Assembly (NCBI GenBank): GCA_002296055.1
Contig: DBHE01000168.1
Span: 1-20,630 of the forward strand
DNA from: Pseudomonadaceae bacterium UBA836
Lineage (GTDB): Bacteria; Pseudomonadota; Gammaproteobacteria; Pseudomonadales; Pseudomonadaceae
Length of the DNA stretch: 20,630 bases
Direction: 5' to 3'
Each line of letters begins with the position of its first letter. The first letter of the stretch is position 1. The notes beneath the pieces are model-generated. The model saw only the letters and a list, made by a program, of their open reading frames with translations, did not search any database and was not told where the DNA came from. Below are positions 1 through 6,082 of this stretch, one piece after another. Position numbers and translations under genes: made by a program.

Positions 1-81
1 GCGTTCCAGTGTGATGGCAGCGTTGACCGCCAGTTTCAGGTCGTCGGTAGCGACGTAGGACTGAGTACCTTCGAACTTCAT
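1..81 (-). CDS. MoxR-family AAA+ ATPase, N-terminal fragment cut by the window edge
   Basis: Only the first 27 codons are present. They begin MKFEGTQSYVATDDLKLAVN and run to the window edge in an open frame. This matches the start of the conserved Pseudomonas MoxR-type ATPase found beside the DUF748 gene and cysK (PA2707 region in P. aeruginosa). MoxR ATPases are cytoplasmic AAA+ chaperones usually paired with von Willebrand factor A proteins, but the Walker motifs lie outside the window. The ATG at 81 is supported by a Shine-Dalgarno AAGGAA (88-93) about seven bases upstream. A sigma-70-like promoter lies at 192-221, so the leader would be about 100 nt and include the palindromic element at 112-169. 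The family call rests on a short stretch plus context, but the stretch is distinctive. Confidence 0.75.
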   Translation of the reverse strand, partial: MKFEGTQSYVATDDLKLAVNAAITLER

Positions 82-111
82 CGGATATTCCTTGGGCCGG
101 AGCCGTGTTGA

Positions 112-169
112 GGAAGGACTGATTAGTTCCACACCCCCTGCGGGGCGTTCAGGATTAATCAGTCCTTCC
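112..169. mobile_element. 58-bp MITE-like palindromic element with TTGA flanking repeats
   Basis: A perfect 14-bp inverted repeat, GGAAGGACTGATTA at 112-125 and its complement at 156-169, is flanked on both sides by the direct repeat TTGA (108-111 and 170-173). Between the arms the pairing continues imperfectly (126-129 with 152-155, 136-139 with 142-145), so the whole element is a near-continuous palindrome centred at 140/141. Terminal inverted repeats plus a 4-bp duplication are the hallmarks of a non-autonomous miniature element. The GGAAGG tips recall IS5-group ends, but I cannot name a parent. It encodes nothing. It lies in the moxR leader, where the RNA would form a long hairpin. A host-encoded stem-loop is the alternative. 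Confidence 0.55.
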
Positions 170-191
170 TTGAACCAAAAAAAGATCGAAA

Positions 192-221
192 ACTATAGCC
201 TGTGGCTATTTGTACTGTAAA
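192..221 (-). promoter_or_regulatory. Predicted sigma-70 promoter of the moxR gene
   Basis: On the minus strand a -35 TTTACA (216-221) and a -10 TATAGT (192-197) are separated by 18 bp, each matching consensus at five of six positions. Transcription would start near 185, giving a leader of about 104 nt that includes the palindromic element at 112-169. The site lies in the gap between the DUF748 gene and moxR, so moxR probably does not depend only on read-through. Confidence 0.55.
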
Positions 222-244
222 CGCGGGGGCAGGAACCAAAGGCC

Positions 245-266
245 GGCTGATGCCCTGTCATCAGCC
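245..266 (-). terminator. Stem-loop after the DUF748 gene, possible weak terminator
   Basis: GGCTGATG (245-252) and CATCAGCC (259-266) form a perfect 8-bp stem with a 6-nt loop, about 20 nt past the stop codon of the DUF748 gene on the minus strand. The sequence after the stem on that strand has only a short T run (GGCCTTTGG), so termination would be inefficient. It could instead protect the 3' end of the mRNA. Confidence 0.35.
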
Positions 267-284
267 ATGCCGAGATAGGCACGA

Positions 285-1361
285 CTACTCGTCAGCGGCC
301 TTGTGAATTGGTTCAAAACGGCTGGTAAACGCCTCGACGAAGGCGTTGCGCAGGATATTGAAAAACGCCTGCCACGGGCTGACATCCGGCGATTTCACGG
401 TGCCGGACAGGTCAACACGGGTAGCAAACTGATCAGCACGCTGGTTCTGCAGCAGTTGCTGACCGCCACCCACCACCGCCTCCCAGAGCCCGCGTATCAC
501 GCTTTTGTCCGGATTGCGCAGGTCTTGCTGCATGTCGAAGATGTCGACGCCGCGCAGCAGCGGCTTGATATAGCCCTGCACCTGTCCATCGCGAATTTCG
601 GCCTCCAGCACCAGATCGCCGGTGCCGGCGTTGAAGTCAAAACGACCGTAGGCGGTAGCAAAGTCGTTCAAGCGGGTCAGCTCAACATCCGTCAGCCGCA
701 GGCGAAAATCAGCATTCTGCCAATCGCCCAGCGGGTCAAAGCGTGATGAAAAGCGCAGGGGCGCATGGGCCAGCAACAGCCCTTCACCTTCAAGGTCGGC
801 ATCTCGTCCACCATCGCGCTGATCGGCGTTAGTCAGATTGTGCGCTGTCAGTTGCAACTGGTTGACGTAGAGATTGACTGGTGGCTCCGAATGAAAATTG
901 CGGAAAGCCACCTCGCCGTCAATGATGGCAACCCGGTCCAGCTGCACCGGAATCAGGCCCTGCAGCTTGTCGCGCCAGTCCACGCCCTGCCCTGACTGCT
1001 TCTGCTCTTCACTGTCACCGTCAACAAAGTTCAGCTGTGGAGAGTAGAGATCAACTTCGGCCACAATCGCGCCGTGCTCCCAAAACGGACGCAGGCGCAT
1101 TTTGATATCGGTGCGTGGCAAGCGCACAAAGGGCACCTGCTGCTCCCCGTCAATCTTCACGATATTGAGCTGATTGAGGCGATAAGCGCCGCGCCACAGC
1201 ACGATATCCACGTCTTCCACGTGCCCGCGGTAATCGCCCATATCGGCCATCTTGCGATTCATGATGTCCTTGATGATGTAGGGCAGCAGCAAATGCACCG
1301 CCAATAACAGCAGTGCCAGCAATACCAGTAAGGACCAGCCAATCTTCGATCGTCGTGTCAT
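285..1361 (-). CDS. DUF748 / AsmA-like membrane-anchored protein
   Basis: A 358-residue protein with a single N-terminal hydrophobic anchor at about residues 8-30, preceded by a basic stretch (TRRSK). The rest should face the periplasm. The body is rich in short alternating beta segments (for example RLNQLNIVKI and GAIVAEVDLYSPQLNFV), the pattern of DUF748/AsmA-like envelope proteins that resemble beta-helical lipid-transfer proteins. Length and layout fit the conserved Pseudomonas gene located between moxR and cysK. The ATG at 1361 is the only start that keeps the whole membrane anchor. The Shine-Dalgarno is weak (AGG about 10 nt upstream). The gene is divergent from cysK with a 110-bp gap. 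Its molecular role is not established; an envelope role is inference from the family. Confidence 0.8.
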   Translation of the reverse strand: MTRRSKIGWSLLVLLALLLLAVHLLLPYIIKDIMNRKMADMGDYRGHVEDVDIVLWRGAYRLNQLNIVKIDGEQQVPFVRLPRTDIKMRLRPFWEHGAIVAEVDLYSPQLNFVDGDSEEQKQSGQGVDWRDKLQGLIPVQLDRVAIIDGEVAFRNFHSEPPVNLYVNQLQLTAHNLTNADQRDGGRDADLEGEGLLLAHAPLRFSSRFDPLGDWQNADFRLRLTDVELTRLNDFATAYGRFDFNAGTGDLVLEAEIRDGQVQGYIKPLLRGVDIFDMQQDLRNPDKSVIRGLWEAVVGGGQQLLQNQRADQFATRVDLSGTVKSPDVSPWQAFFNILRNAFVEAFTSRFEPIHKAADE

Positions 1362-1399
1362 GCGCTATGGACCTGCACAGCAGCCTTGGGTTCAGCTAA

Positions 1400-1428
1400 T
1401 TGACGTTGATAGTAGCCAAGCATAGGCT
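1400..1428 (+). promoter_or_regulatory. Predicted sigma-70 promoter of cysK
   Basis: A -35 TTGACG (1400-1405) is followed after 17 bp by a -10 TAGGCT (1423-1428). The expected start near 1435 gives a leader of about 37 nt that includes the AAGGA ribosome-binding site at 1458-1462. The -35 is strong and the -10 is moderate. I saw no obvious CysB-type site. Confidence 0.45.
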
Positions 1429-1471
1429 GATTGACCCACCCTGCTGCCATTGTTCACAAGGAGTCACTAGC

Positions 1472-2446
1472 ATGAGCCGCGTTTTCGCAGACAACTCGCA
1501 GGCCATCGGCAACACGCCGCTGGTGCGCATCAACCGCCTGGGCCCCAAAGGCGTGACCATCCTCGCCAAAATCGAAGGGCGCAACCCGGCCTACTCGGTC
1601 AAGTGCCGCATTGGTGCGAGCATGATCTGGGATGCCGAGTCCAGCGGCCGCCTGAAGCCCGGCATGACTATTGTCGAGCCTACCTCTGGCAACACCGGTA
1701 TCGGCCTGGCCTTTGTTGCCGCCGCTCGCGGCTACAAACTGGTGCTGACCATGCCCGCTTCGATGAGCCTGGAGCGCCGCAAGGTACTCAAGGCCCTCGG
1801 CGCCGAACTGGTGCTGACCGAGCCGGCAAAAGGCATGAAGGGAGCGATTGAGAAAGCCCAGGAATTGAGTTCCCAGCACCCCGACAAGTACGTACTACTG
1901 CAACAGTTCGAGAACCCGGCCAACCCGGCCATTCACGAAAAAACCACCGGCCCGGAAATCTGGAACGACACCGACGGCGCCATTGACGTGCTGGTGTCTG
2001 GCGTCGGCACCGGCGGCACCATCACCGGGGTATCGCGCTACATCAAACAAAGCTGCGGCAAGCAAATCGTCTCCATCGCCGTAGAGCCCAGCAGCTCGCC
2101 GGTCATTACGCAAACCCTGCAAGGCGATGAGGTAAAACCCAGCCCACACAAGATTCAAGGCATCGGTGCCGGGTTTGTTCCAGCCAACCTGGATCTGAGC
2201 CAGGTTGACCGCGTCGAGCAGGTCAGCGATGAAGAAGCCAAGGATATGGCCCTGCGCCTGATGCGCGAAGAAGGCATTCTGGTCGGCATCTCGTGCGGTG
2301 CCGCCATGGCAGCAGCCGTGCGCGTTGCCGAAGAGCCCAGCATGCAGGGCAAGACCATTGTCGTTATCCTGCCCGACTCCGGCGAGCGCTATCTGTCGTC
2401 CATGCTGTTCACCGACCTGTTCACCGAACAGGAAAACGTGCAGTAA
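1472..2446 (+). CDS. cysK: Cysteine synthase A (O-acetylserine sulfhydrylase)
   Basis: A 324-residue, PLP-dependent cytoplasmic enzyme that makes L-cysteine from O-acetylserine and sulfide, the last step of sulfate assimilation. The PLP lysine is K44 in [11 protein letters not shown]. The substrate loop TSGNT is at 71-75, the PLP phosphate-binding glycine loop [10 protein letters not shown] at 177-186, and the C-terminal ISCGAA serine segment near 273-278. The VKCRIG context and overall sequence match CysK rather than CysM. The frame is open from 1400, but the family start MSRVFADN at 1472 is preceded by AAGGAG at good spacing, so 1472 is chosen. A strong hairpin follows the stop, and aceK lies 101 bp downstream on the same strand. 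Confidence 0.95.
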   Translation: MSRVFADNSQAIGNTPLVRINRLGPKGVTILAKIEGRNPAYSVKCRIGASMIWDAESSGRLKPGMTIVEPTSGNTGIGLAFVAAARGYKLVLTMPASMSLERRKVLKALGAELVLTEPAKGMKGAIEKAQELSSQHPDKYVLLQQFENPANPAIHEKTTGPEIWNDTDGAIDVLVSGVGTGGTITGVSRYIKQSCGKQIVSIAVEPSSSPVITQTLQGDEVKPSPHKIQGIGAGFVPANLDLSQVDRVEQVSDEEAKDMALRLMREEGILVGISCGAAMAAAVRVAEEPSMQGKTIVVILPDSGERYLSSMLFTDLFTEQENVQ

Positions 2447-2458
2447 TTCCAGCAGCGC

Positions 2459-2488
2459 GCAACACCGTCGCAACAGCGACGGTGTTGC
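2459..2488 (+). terminator. 13-bp hairpin between cysK and aceK
   Basis: GCAACACCGTCGC (2459-2471) and its exact complement (2476-2488) form a perfect 13-bp stem closed by the 4-nt loop AACA, beginning 13 nt after the cysK stop. No U-tract follows, so it is not a textbook intrinsic terminator. It may stabilise the cysK mRNA 3' end, or attenuate read-through into aceK. Confidence 0.5.
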
Positions 2489-2547
2489 CGCCCAGGCAGC
2501 CAACTGGCTATGCTGCGAGCATTCGATCCACAGCTCGCAGGCCCTCC

Positions 2548-4263
2548 ATGCCCCACTCCGCAGACCAGATCGCCCAGCAGATTCTGTCCGGCTTTGACCG
2601 TTATCGCCGTATTTTCCGCGACCTCACCGCCGGCGCCCGTGCCCGCTTCGAGCAGGCCCGCTGGAATGATATCCAGGAAGCCTCCACCCTTCGTATCAAC
2701 GCCTACGAAGAACAGGTGCAGCAAACGGCAGATGCCCTCGCCGCCAGCGAGCTGGGGCCCCAGGTCAAAGACGCCGGCGCCTGGCCTGGCATTCGCTTGG
2801 CCTACATCCAACTGATCGACCAGCGCTTTGATGACGAGCTGGCCGAGACCTGGTTCAACTCCATTTTCTGCAGCCTGCACCAGCACGATCAGATCAGCGA
2901 CGACACCATGTTCGTCCACAGCACCCGCCCCGTCACCCGCCCACCGTCACGCATCGCCCTGACCCGCGGCTTTATCTCAGACGGCTCTCTGCACAACCTG
3001 GCCCACCAGATTCTCAGCGAATACAGCTTTGACGTCCCCTGGGAAGACCTGACCCGCGACGTTGAAATGATTGTCGCCGAGCTGCAACAGGGTTTGCCCG
3101 ACTGGGCGCAGATGGATCGCGGCCTGACCGCCGAGATGGTGCAGAGCGTGTTCTACCGCAACAAGGGCGCTTACCTGGTAGGTCGGTTGATCAGCCAGCA
3201 GGAGCAGTGGCCCTTCGTTTTGCCCCTGGTACACCGCGAACAACAGGGCATCAGCGTAGACACCGTTATTACTGACGAATCGGAAGTCTCGATCATCTTC
3301 TCCTTCACGCGCTCCTACTTCATGGTGGAAAGCGCCGTACCCAGCGAACTGATCAGTTTTATCAAGCGCCTGATACCGGGCAAGCACCTGGCTGAGCTGT
3401 ACACCGCGATCGGCTTTTACAAGCAAGGCAAGTCCGAGTTCTACCGCGCATTGATTGCCCACCTGGCCAACACCGACGATCGCTTTATCATGGCGCCCGG
3501 TGTGCGCGGCATGGTGATGAGCGTATTCACCCTGCCCGGCTTCAACACCGTGTTTAAAATCATCAAGGACCGCTTTGCACCGTCCAAGAACATCGACCGC
3601 GCCACCGTGATCGAAAAGTATCGGCTGGTTAAGCGCCACGACCGCGTCGGGCGCATGGCCGACACCCAAGAGTTTGCTGACTTCCGCTTCCCACGAGAGC
3701 GCTTCGAGCCTGAGTGCCTGAAAGAGCTGCTGGAGGTCGCGCCATCCACGGTAATAGAAGAAGGCGATACCATCCTGATTCGCCACTGCTGGACTGAACG
3801 GCGCATGACGCCGCTGAACATGTATGTGGAGAGCGCCAGTGACACCCAGATCGAACAGGCACTGTTCGACTACGGCAAAGCCATCAAGGAACTGGCGGCA
3901 GCCAATATTTTTCCGGGCGACATGCTGTTGAAGAACTTTGGCGTCACCCGCCACGGCCGCGTGGTGTTTTACGACTACGACGAAATCAGCTACCTGACCG
4001 AAGTAAACTTCCGCGTCATCCCCGAGCCCCTGTACCCCGAGCAGGAGCTGGCCTCAGAACCTTGGTATTCGGTCGCGCCCAACGACGTCTTCCCGGAGGA
4101 GTTTCCGGTCTTTCTGTTTGCCGATATTCGCCATCGCCGGCAGTTCGCTGGAATGCACGGCGACCTGTTTGAAGCGGACTACTGGAAAAGCCTGCAGAAA
4201 CAGATCGAAGCAGGCCAGGTCATCGACGTTTATCCCTACCGCAGAGCGGCTGCAACGCCCTGA
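2548..4263 (+). CDS. aceK: Isocitrate dehydrogenase kinase/phosphatase
   Basis: A 571-residue bifunctional enzyme that phosphorylates and dephosphorylates isocitrate dehydrogenase, switching carbon between the TCA cycle and the glyoxylate shunt. The nucleotide-binding segment APGVRGMVM starts at residue 316. The lysine of KIIKDRF is K337, and the catalytic aspartates are D458 (GDMLLKNFG) and D476 (FYDYDEI), one residue off the E. coli numbering. The open frame begins at 2293 inside cysK, but homology starts at [13 protein letters not shown], so 2548 is chosen; its Shine-Dalgarno is poor. In enterobacteria aceK follows aceBA, but here it follows cysK and no glyoxylate-shunt enzyme is in the window, so regulation is probably independent. 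No clear promoter was seen in the 101-bp gap. Confidence 0.95.
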   Translation: MPHSADQIAQQILSGFDRYRRIFRDLTAGARARFEQARWNDIQEASTLRINAYEEQVQQTADALAASELGPQVKDAGAWPGIRLAYIQLIDQRFDDELAETWFNSIFCSLHQHDQISDDTMFVHSTRPVTRPPSRIALTRGFISDGSLHNLAHQILSEYSFDVPWEDLTRDVEMIVAELQQGLPDWAQMDRGLTAEMVQSVFYRNKGAYLVGRLISQQEQWPFVLPLVHREQQGISVDTVITDESEVSIIFSFTRSYFMVESAVPSELISFIKRLIPGKHLAELYTAIGFYKQGKSEFYRALIAHLANTDDRFIMAPGVRGMVMSVFTLPGFNTVFKIIKDRFAPSKNIDRATVIEKYRLVKRHDRVGRMADTQEFADFRFPRERFEPECLKELLEVAPSTVIEEGDTILIRHCWTERRMTPLNMYVESASDTQIEQALFDYGKAIKELAAANIFPGDMLLKNFGVTRHGRVVFYDYDEISYLTEVNFRVIPEPLYPEQELASEPWYSVAPNDVFPEEFPVFLFADIRHRRQFAGMHGDLFEADYWKSLQKQIEAGQVIDVYPYRRAAATP

Positions 4264-4545
4264 AATCGGGGCTTTGCGCGCCCCGAAAAAAAATTGGGAA
4301 CAAGGGTGTGATTTTCTGAATCTGACGTATACTCAATGCTGTTTATTCGCGTCCAAGGACGGCTGTCAAGATCCCTTGACTTGTTGTACTGAAAGGCGCA
4401 GAGTGAGCGCGTAGGTTTTCAAGAGATAGAGTTGTAGGCTGCAAACGCACTTCCCAGTACGTAAGTTTGTCATCTCGTAATCTTTGATTCCCACGCTTAA
4501 TTGAGTGAAAGCTCAAGTATTTCAATCTGATAGGAATTAGCTGAA
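4264..4545 (+). promoter_or_regulatory. Gap between aceK and csp: probable promoter and long 5' leader
   Basis: This 282-bp stretch has no gene. It begins with a 7-bp stem (4266-4272 with 4280-4286) followed by an A run, which has the wrong polarity for a terminator on the plus strand. A -10-like TATACT lies at 4328-4333, without a good -35. If used, it gives a leader of about 205 nt, a length typical of cold-shock mRNAs. The same place reads TGACGTA (4323-4329), identical to the first seven bases of the E. coli cspA cold box. Both readings cannot hold, since a cold box lies inside the transcript. AGGA at 4532-4535 is the likely ribosome-binding site. Confidence 0.4.
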
Positions 4546-4752
4546 ATGGCAACTGGTACAGTCAAGTGGTTCAACGACACTAAAGGTTTTGGTTTCATCA
4601 CTCCGGACGGCGGTGGAGACGATCTGTTCGCCCACTTCTCCGAGATCAAGGTTCAGGGCTTCAAGTCTCTGGCCGAGAACCAGAAAGTGTCTTTCGACGT
4701 GACCACTGGTCCGAAAGGCAAGCAGGCTGCAAACATTCAGATCATCGGCTAA
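4546..4752 (+). CDS. cspA: Cold-shock domain protein (CspA family)
   Basis: A 68-residue, single-domain cytoplasmic protein that binds single-stranded RNA and DNA. The fold is a five-stranded OB barrel. RNP1 is KGFGFI (13-18) and RNP2 is DLFAHF (26-31), with the family start TGTVKWFND. Such proteins melt mRNA secondary structure in the cold or during growth. The length is normal for the family. The gene has its own terminator at 4765-4794 and a long upstream leader, so it is probably monocistronic. Pseudomonads carry several csp paralogues and I cannot say which one this is, so the symbol marks the family only. Confidence 0.93.
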   Translation: MATGTVKWFNDTKGFGFITPDGGGDDLFAHFSEIKVQGFKSLAENQKVSFDVTTGPKGKQAANIQIIG

Positions 4753-4764
4753 TCCGATGCGCTG

Positions 4765-4794
4765 AAAAAAACCCGGCTCAGGCCGGGTTTTTTA
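4765..4794 (+). terminator. Intrinsic terminator of the csp gene
   Basis: ACCCGGC (4771-4777) pairs with GCCGGGT (4782-4788) around a TCAG loop, with an A run before and a T run after. This is a classic rho-independent terminator 12 nt past the csp stop. The A run lets it work weakly in the other direction too. Confidence 0.92.
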
Positions 4795-5079
4795 TTGCCT
4801 GCACTTAAAGGACGCGGCCAGTAGCCTGCGCCCTTGCGCACTGACTCACGGCATTAGAGAGAGCCGGCGCAGCACGAAGGAAACAGCAGCAGCCCCTGCC
4901 CAAAAACCACTCGCCTCCTTTGCCCCAACGGGCTACCCTATGCGCTATTGCATCGGCTATCCAAACGCCCGCACCCGCCTAGGGCAGCTCAGGATGCCGC
5001 AACCAGATTACCTCTACACCCTCGCCCCGTGACCTGACCGTCAGCGGCGAGCAGGACAGTCCTTCACAGGGGGTCAGCA
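4795..5079. other. Non-coding gap before the TetR gene, with a possible operator dyad
   Basis: I see no gene or RNA with a recognisable fold in these 285 bp. Near the right end is an imperfect nested dyad: CTCGCC (5021-5026) with GGCGAG (5046-5051), enclosing TGAC (5030-5033) with GTCA (5040-5043), the two centres differing by half a base. It ends about 28 bp before the TetR start, where TetR-family proteins often bind to repress their own gene. No convincing -35/-10 pair was found. Confidence 0.3.
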
Positions 5080-5661
5080 GTGGAAAGCACGGTCAGCAGT
5101 CAAAACCCGGACGCTCTCAAAGTCATCATTTTCCGCGCCGCGGAAGCTATCGTCAGCGAGCTTGGCGCATCGCAGCTCACCTTCGCCAGTCTGAGCGAAC
5201 GCAGCAAGATTGAAGAAGCCACCCTGCAGCAGATGTTCCCCGATCGGGATGCATTGCTGACGGCGATGATCGAGTATCGACTGGAGCGTTTTCGCGTGCG
5301 CTGGGGCGCCTATGAAAGTGTGCTGCCAGATGAGCCCATGCGCGAACTCAAGGCCCTGTTGCTGAGTAACATGAGCGAGTCGAGCGAGGAGAAAAACCTG
5401 GATTCGGCCATTTTTGCCGCTGCCGCCAGCAACCCCGCCCTCCTGCAGACCAGCGCCGATGACGTAGAGGGCTTGTTCGACATTCTCGAAAAGTCACCCC
5501 TGGGTCTGGCTCAGGCGGCGATTCTGTTCTTTTCGGTACGCGGCTATCGCCTATTTGAACAGCTGGGCATGTGCCCGATGACTGACGCCCAGCGCACCGA
5601 CTTTCAAGAGCAGGTCATGCGCCTGGCGCGCATGATGCACGAGCAGCGTAACGGCGATTAA
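5080..5661 (+). CDS. TetR/AcrR-family transcriptional regulator
   Basis: A 193-residue protein with a TetR-like helix-turn-helix at about residues 13-62 (IFRAAEAIVSELG, then LSERSKIEEATLQQMFPDRDAL) and an all-helical C-terminal ligand and dimerisation region. Members bind operators as dimers and release them on ligand binding. The ligand and targets are unknown here. The start is GTG at 5080, backed by AGGGGG (5068-5073) at good spacing; the next methionine would remove the DNA-binding domain. The stop overlaps the stop of the convergent membrane-protein gene, so the two transcripts run into each other. The variable HTH recognition sequence gives no hint of function. Confidence 0.8.
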   Translation: MESTVSSQNPDALKVIIFRAAEAIVSELGASQLTFASLSERSKIEEATLQQMFPDRDALLTAMIEYRLERFRVRWGAYESVLPDEPMRELKALLLSNMSESSEEKNLDSAIFAAAASNPALLQTSADDVEGLFDILEKSPLGLAQAAILFFSVRGYRLFEQLGMCPMTDAQRTDFQEQVMRLARMMHEQRNGD

Positions 5662-6029
5662 CCGGCCTCATCGGCCGGATGAGCGCGACGCCACCAGCGT
5701 GTCGCCACCACCCGGATGGCCGCGTAAACCAGCCAGCATACGGCCGCAACCGAAAGCGTTATGCTGATTTCTGCCAAGGCGCGGGGGCCATTGTCCCCGG
5801 TCGACAGGATGGTATCGAGAAGATAGATGAGAAAGGCCGGTGCGTACCAGCCACCGCCCTGCTCAACCGCCATCGGCGTGAACAGCAGCACCGCCATGAT
5901 CACGCACAACGGCTCACGCACAAACCACCAGCGCGTCAATGCGGTCAACTTCCACCAGACCAGCCAGCAGCCTGCGGCGGCAGCGATGTAGACCCACCAG
6001 ACTGACTGATACTCTGCTTCATTGAACAT
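5658..6029 (-). CDS. Small four-helix inner-membrane protein of unknown function
   Basis: A 123-residue protein, MFNEAEYQSVWWVYIAAAAG onward, with about four hydrophobic segments (roughly 11-26, 39-53, 62-76 and 89-108) and a basic, Trp/Arg-rich tail (RWWRRAH), so it is probably an integral inner-membrane protein. The open frame continues upstream to 6353, but that part is antisense to the well-conserved oligopeptidase gene and reads as Arg/Gly-rich noise, so 6029 is chosen. The Shine-Dalgarno is weak (AGG about 8 nt upstream). A TATGAT box (6063-6068, minus strand) could be its -10. The sequence resembles a conserved Pseudomonas hypothetical family, but I know no function. It is divergent from oligopeptidase B with a 53-bp gap. 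Confidence 0.75.
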   Translation of the reverse strand: MFNEAEYQSVWWVYIAAAAGCWLVWWKLTALTRWWFVREPLCVIMAVLLFTPMAVEQGGGWYAPAFLIYLLDTILSTGDNGPRALAEISITLSVAAVCWLVYAAIRVVATRWWRRAHPADEAG

Positions 6030-6082
6030 TGGCCGGCACCTAACCCAAAAATTGACCGCGCCATCATAACGGTTTTTACAAC

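Noticed and set aside
1895..2503. Long minus-strand open frame across cysK
   Set aside because: An antisense shadow of a conserved gene in GC-rich DNA, with no start signal and no recognisable domain. The same applies to the long antisense frames at 2977-3954, 10617-11528, 11580-12239 and 17712-18434.
2293..2547. N-terminal extension of the aceK frame into cysK
   Set aside because: It overlaps cysK out of frame, reads as low-quality Arg-rich sequence and shows no AceK homology before MPHSADQ.
4266..4286. Stem-loop after aceK as a terminator
   Set aside because: The stem is followed by an A run on the plus strand, and no T run follows it on the minus strand, so polarity is wrong both ways.
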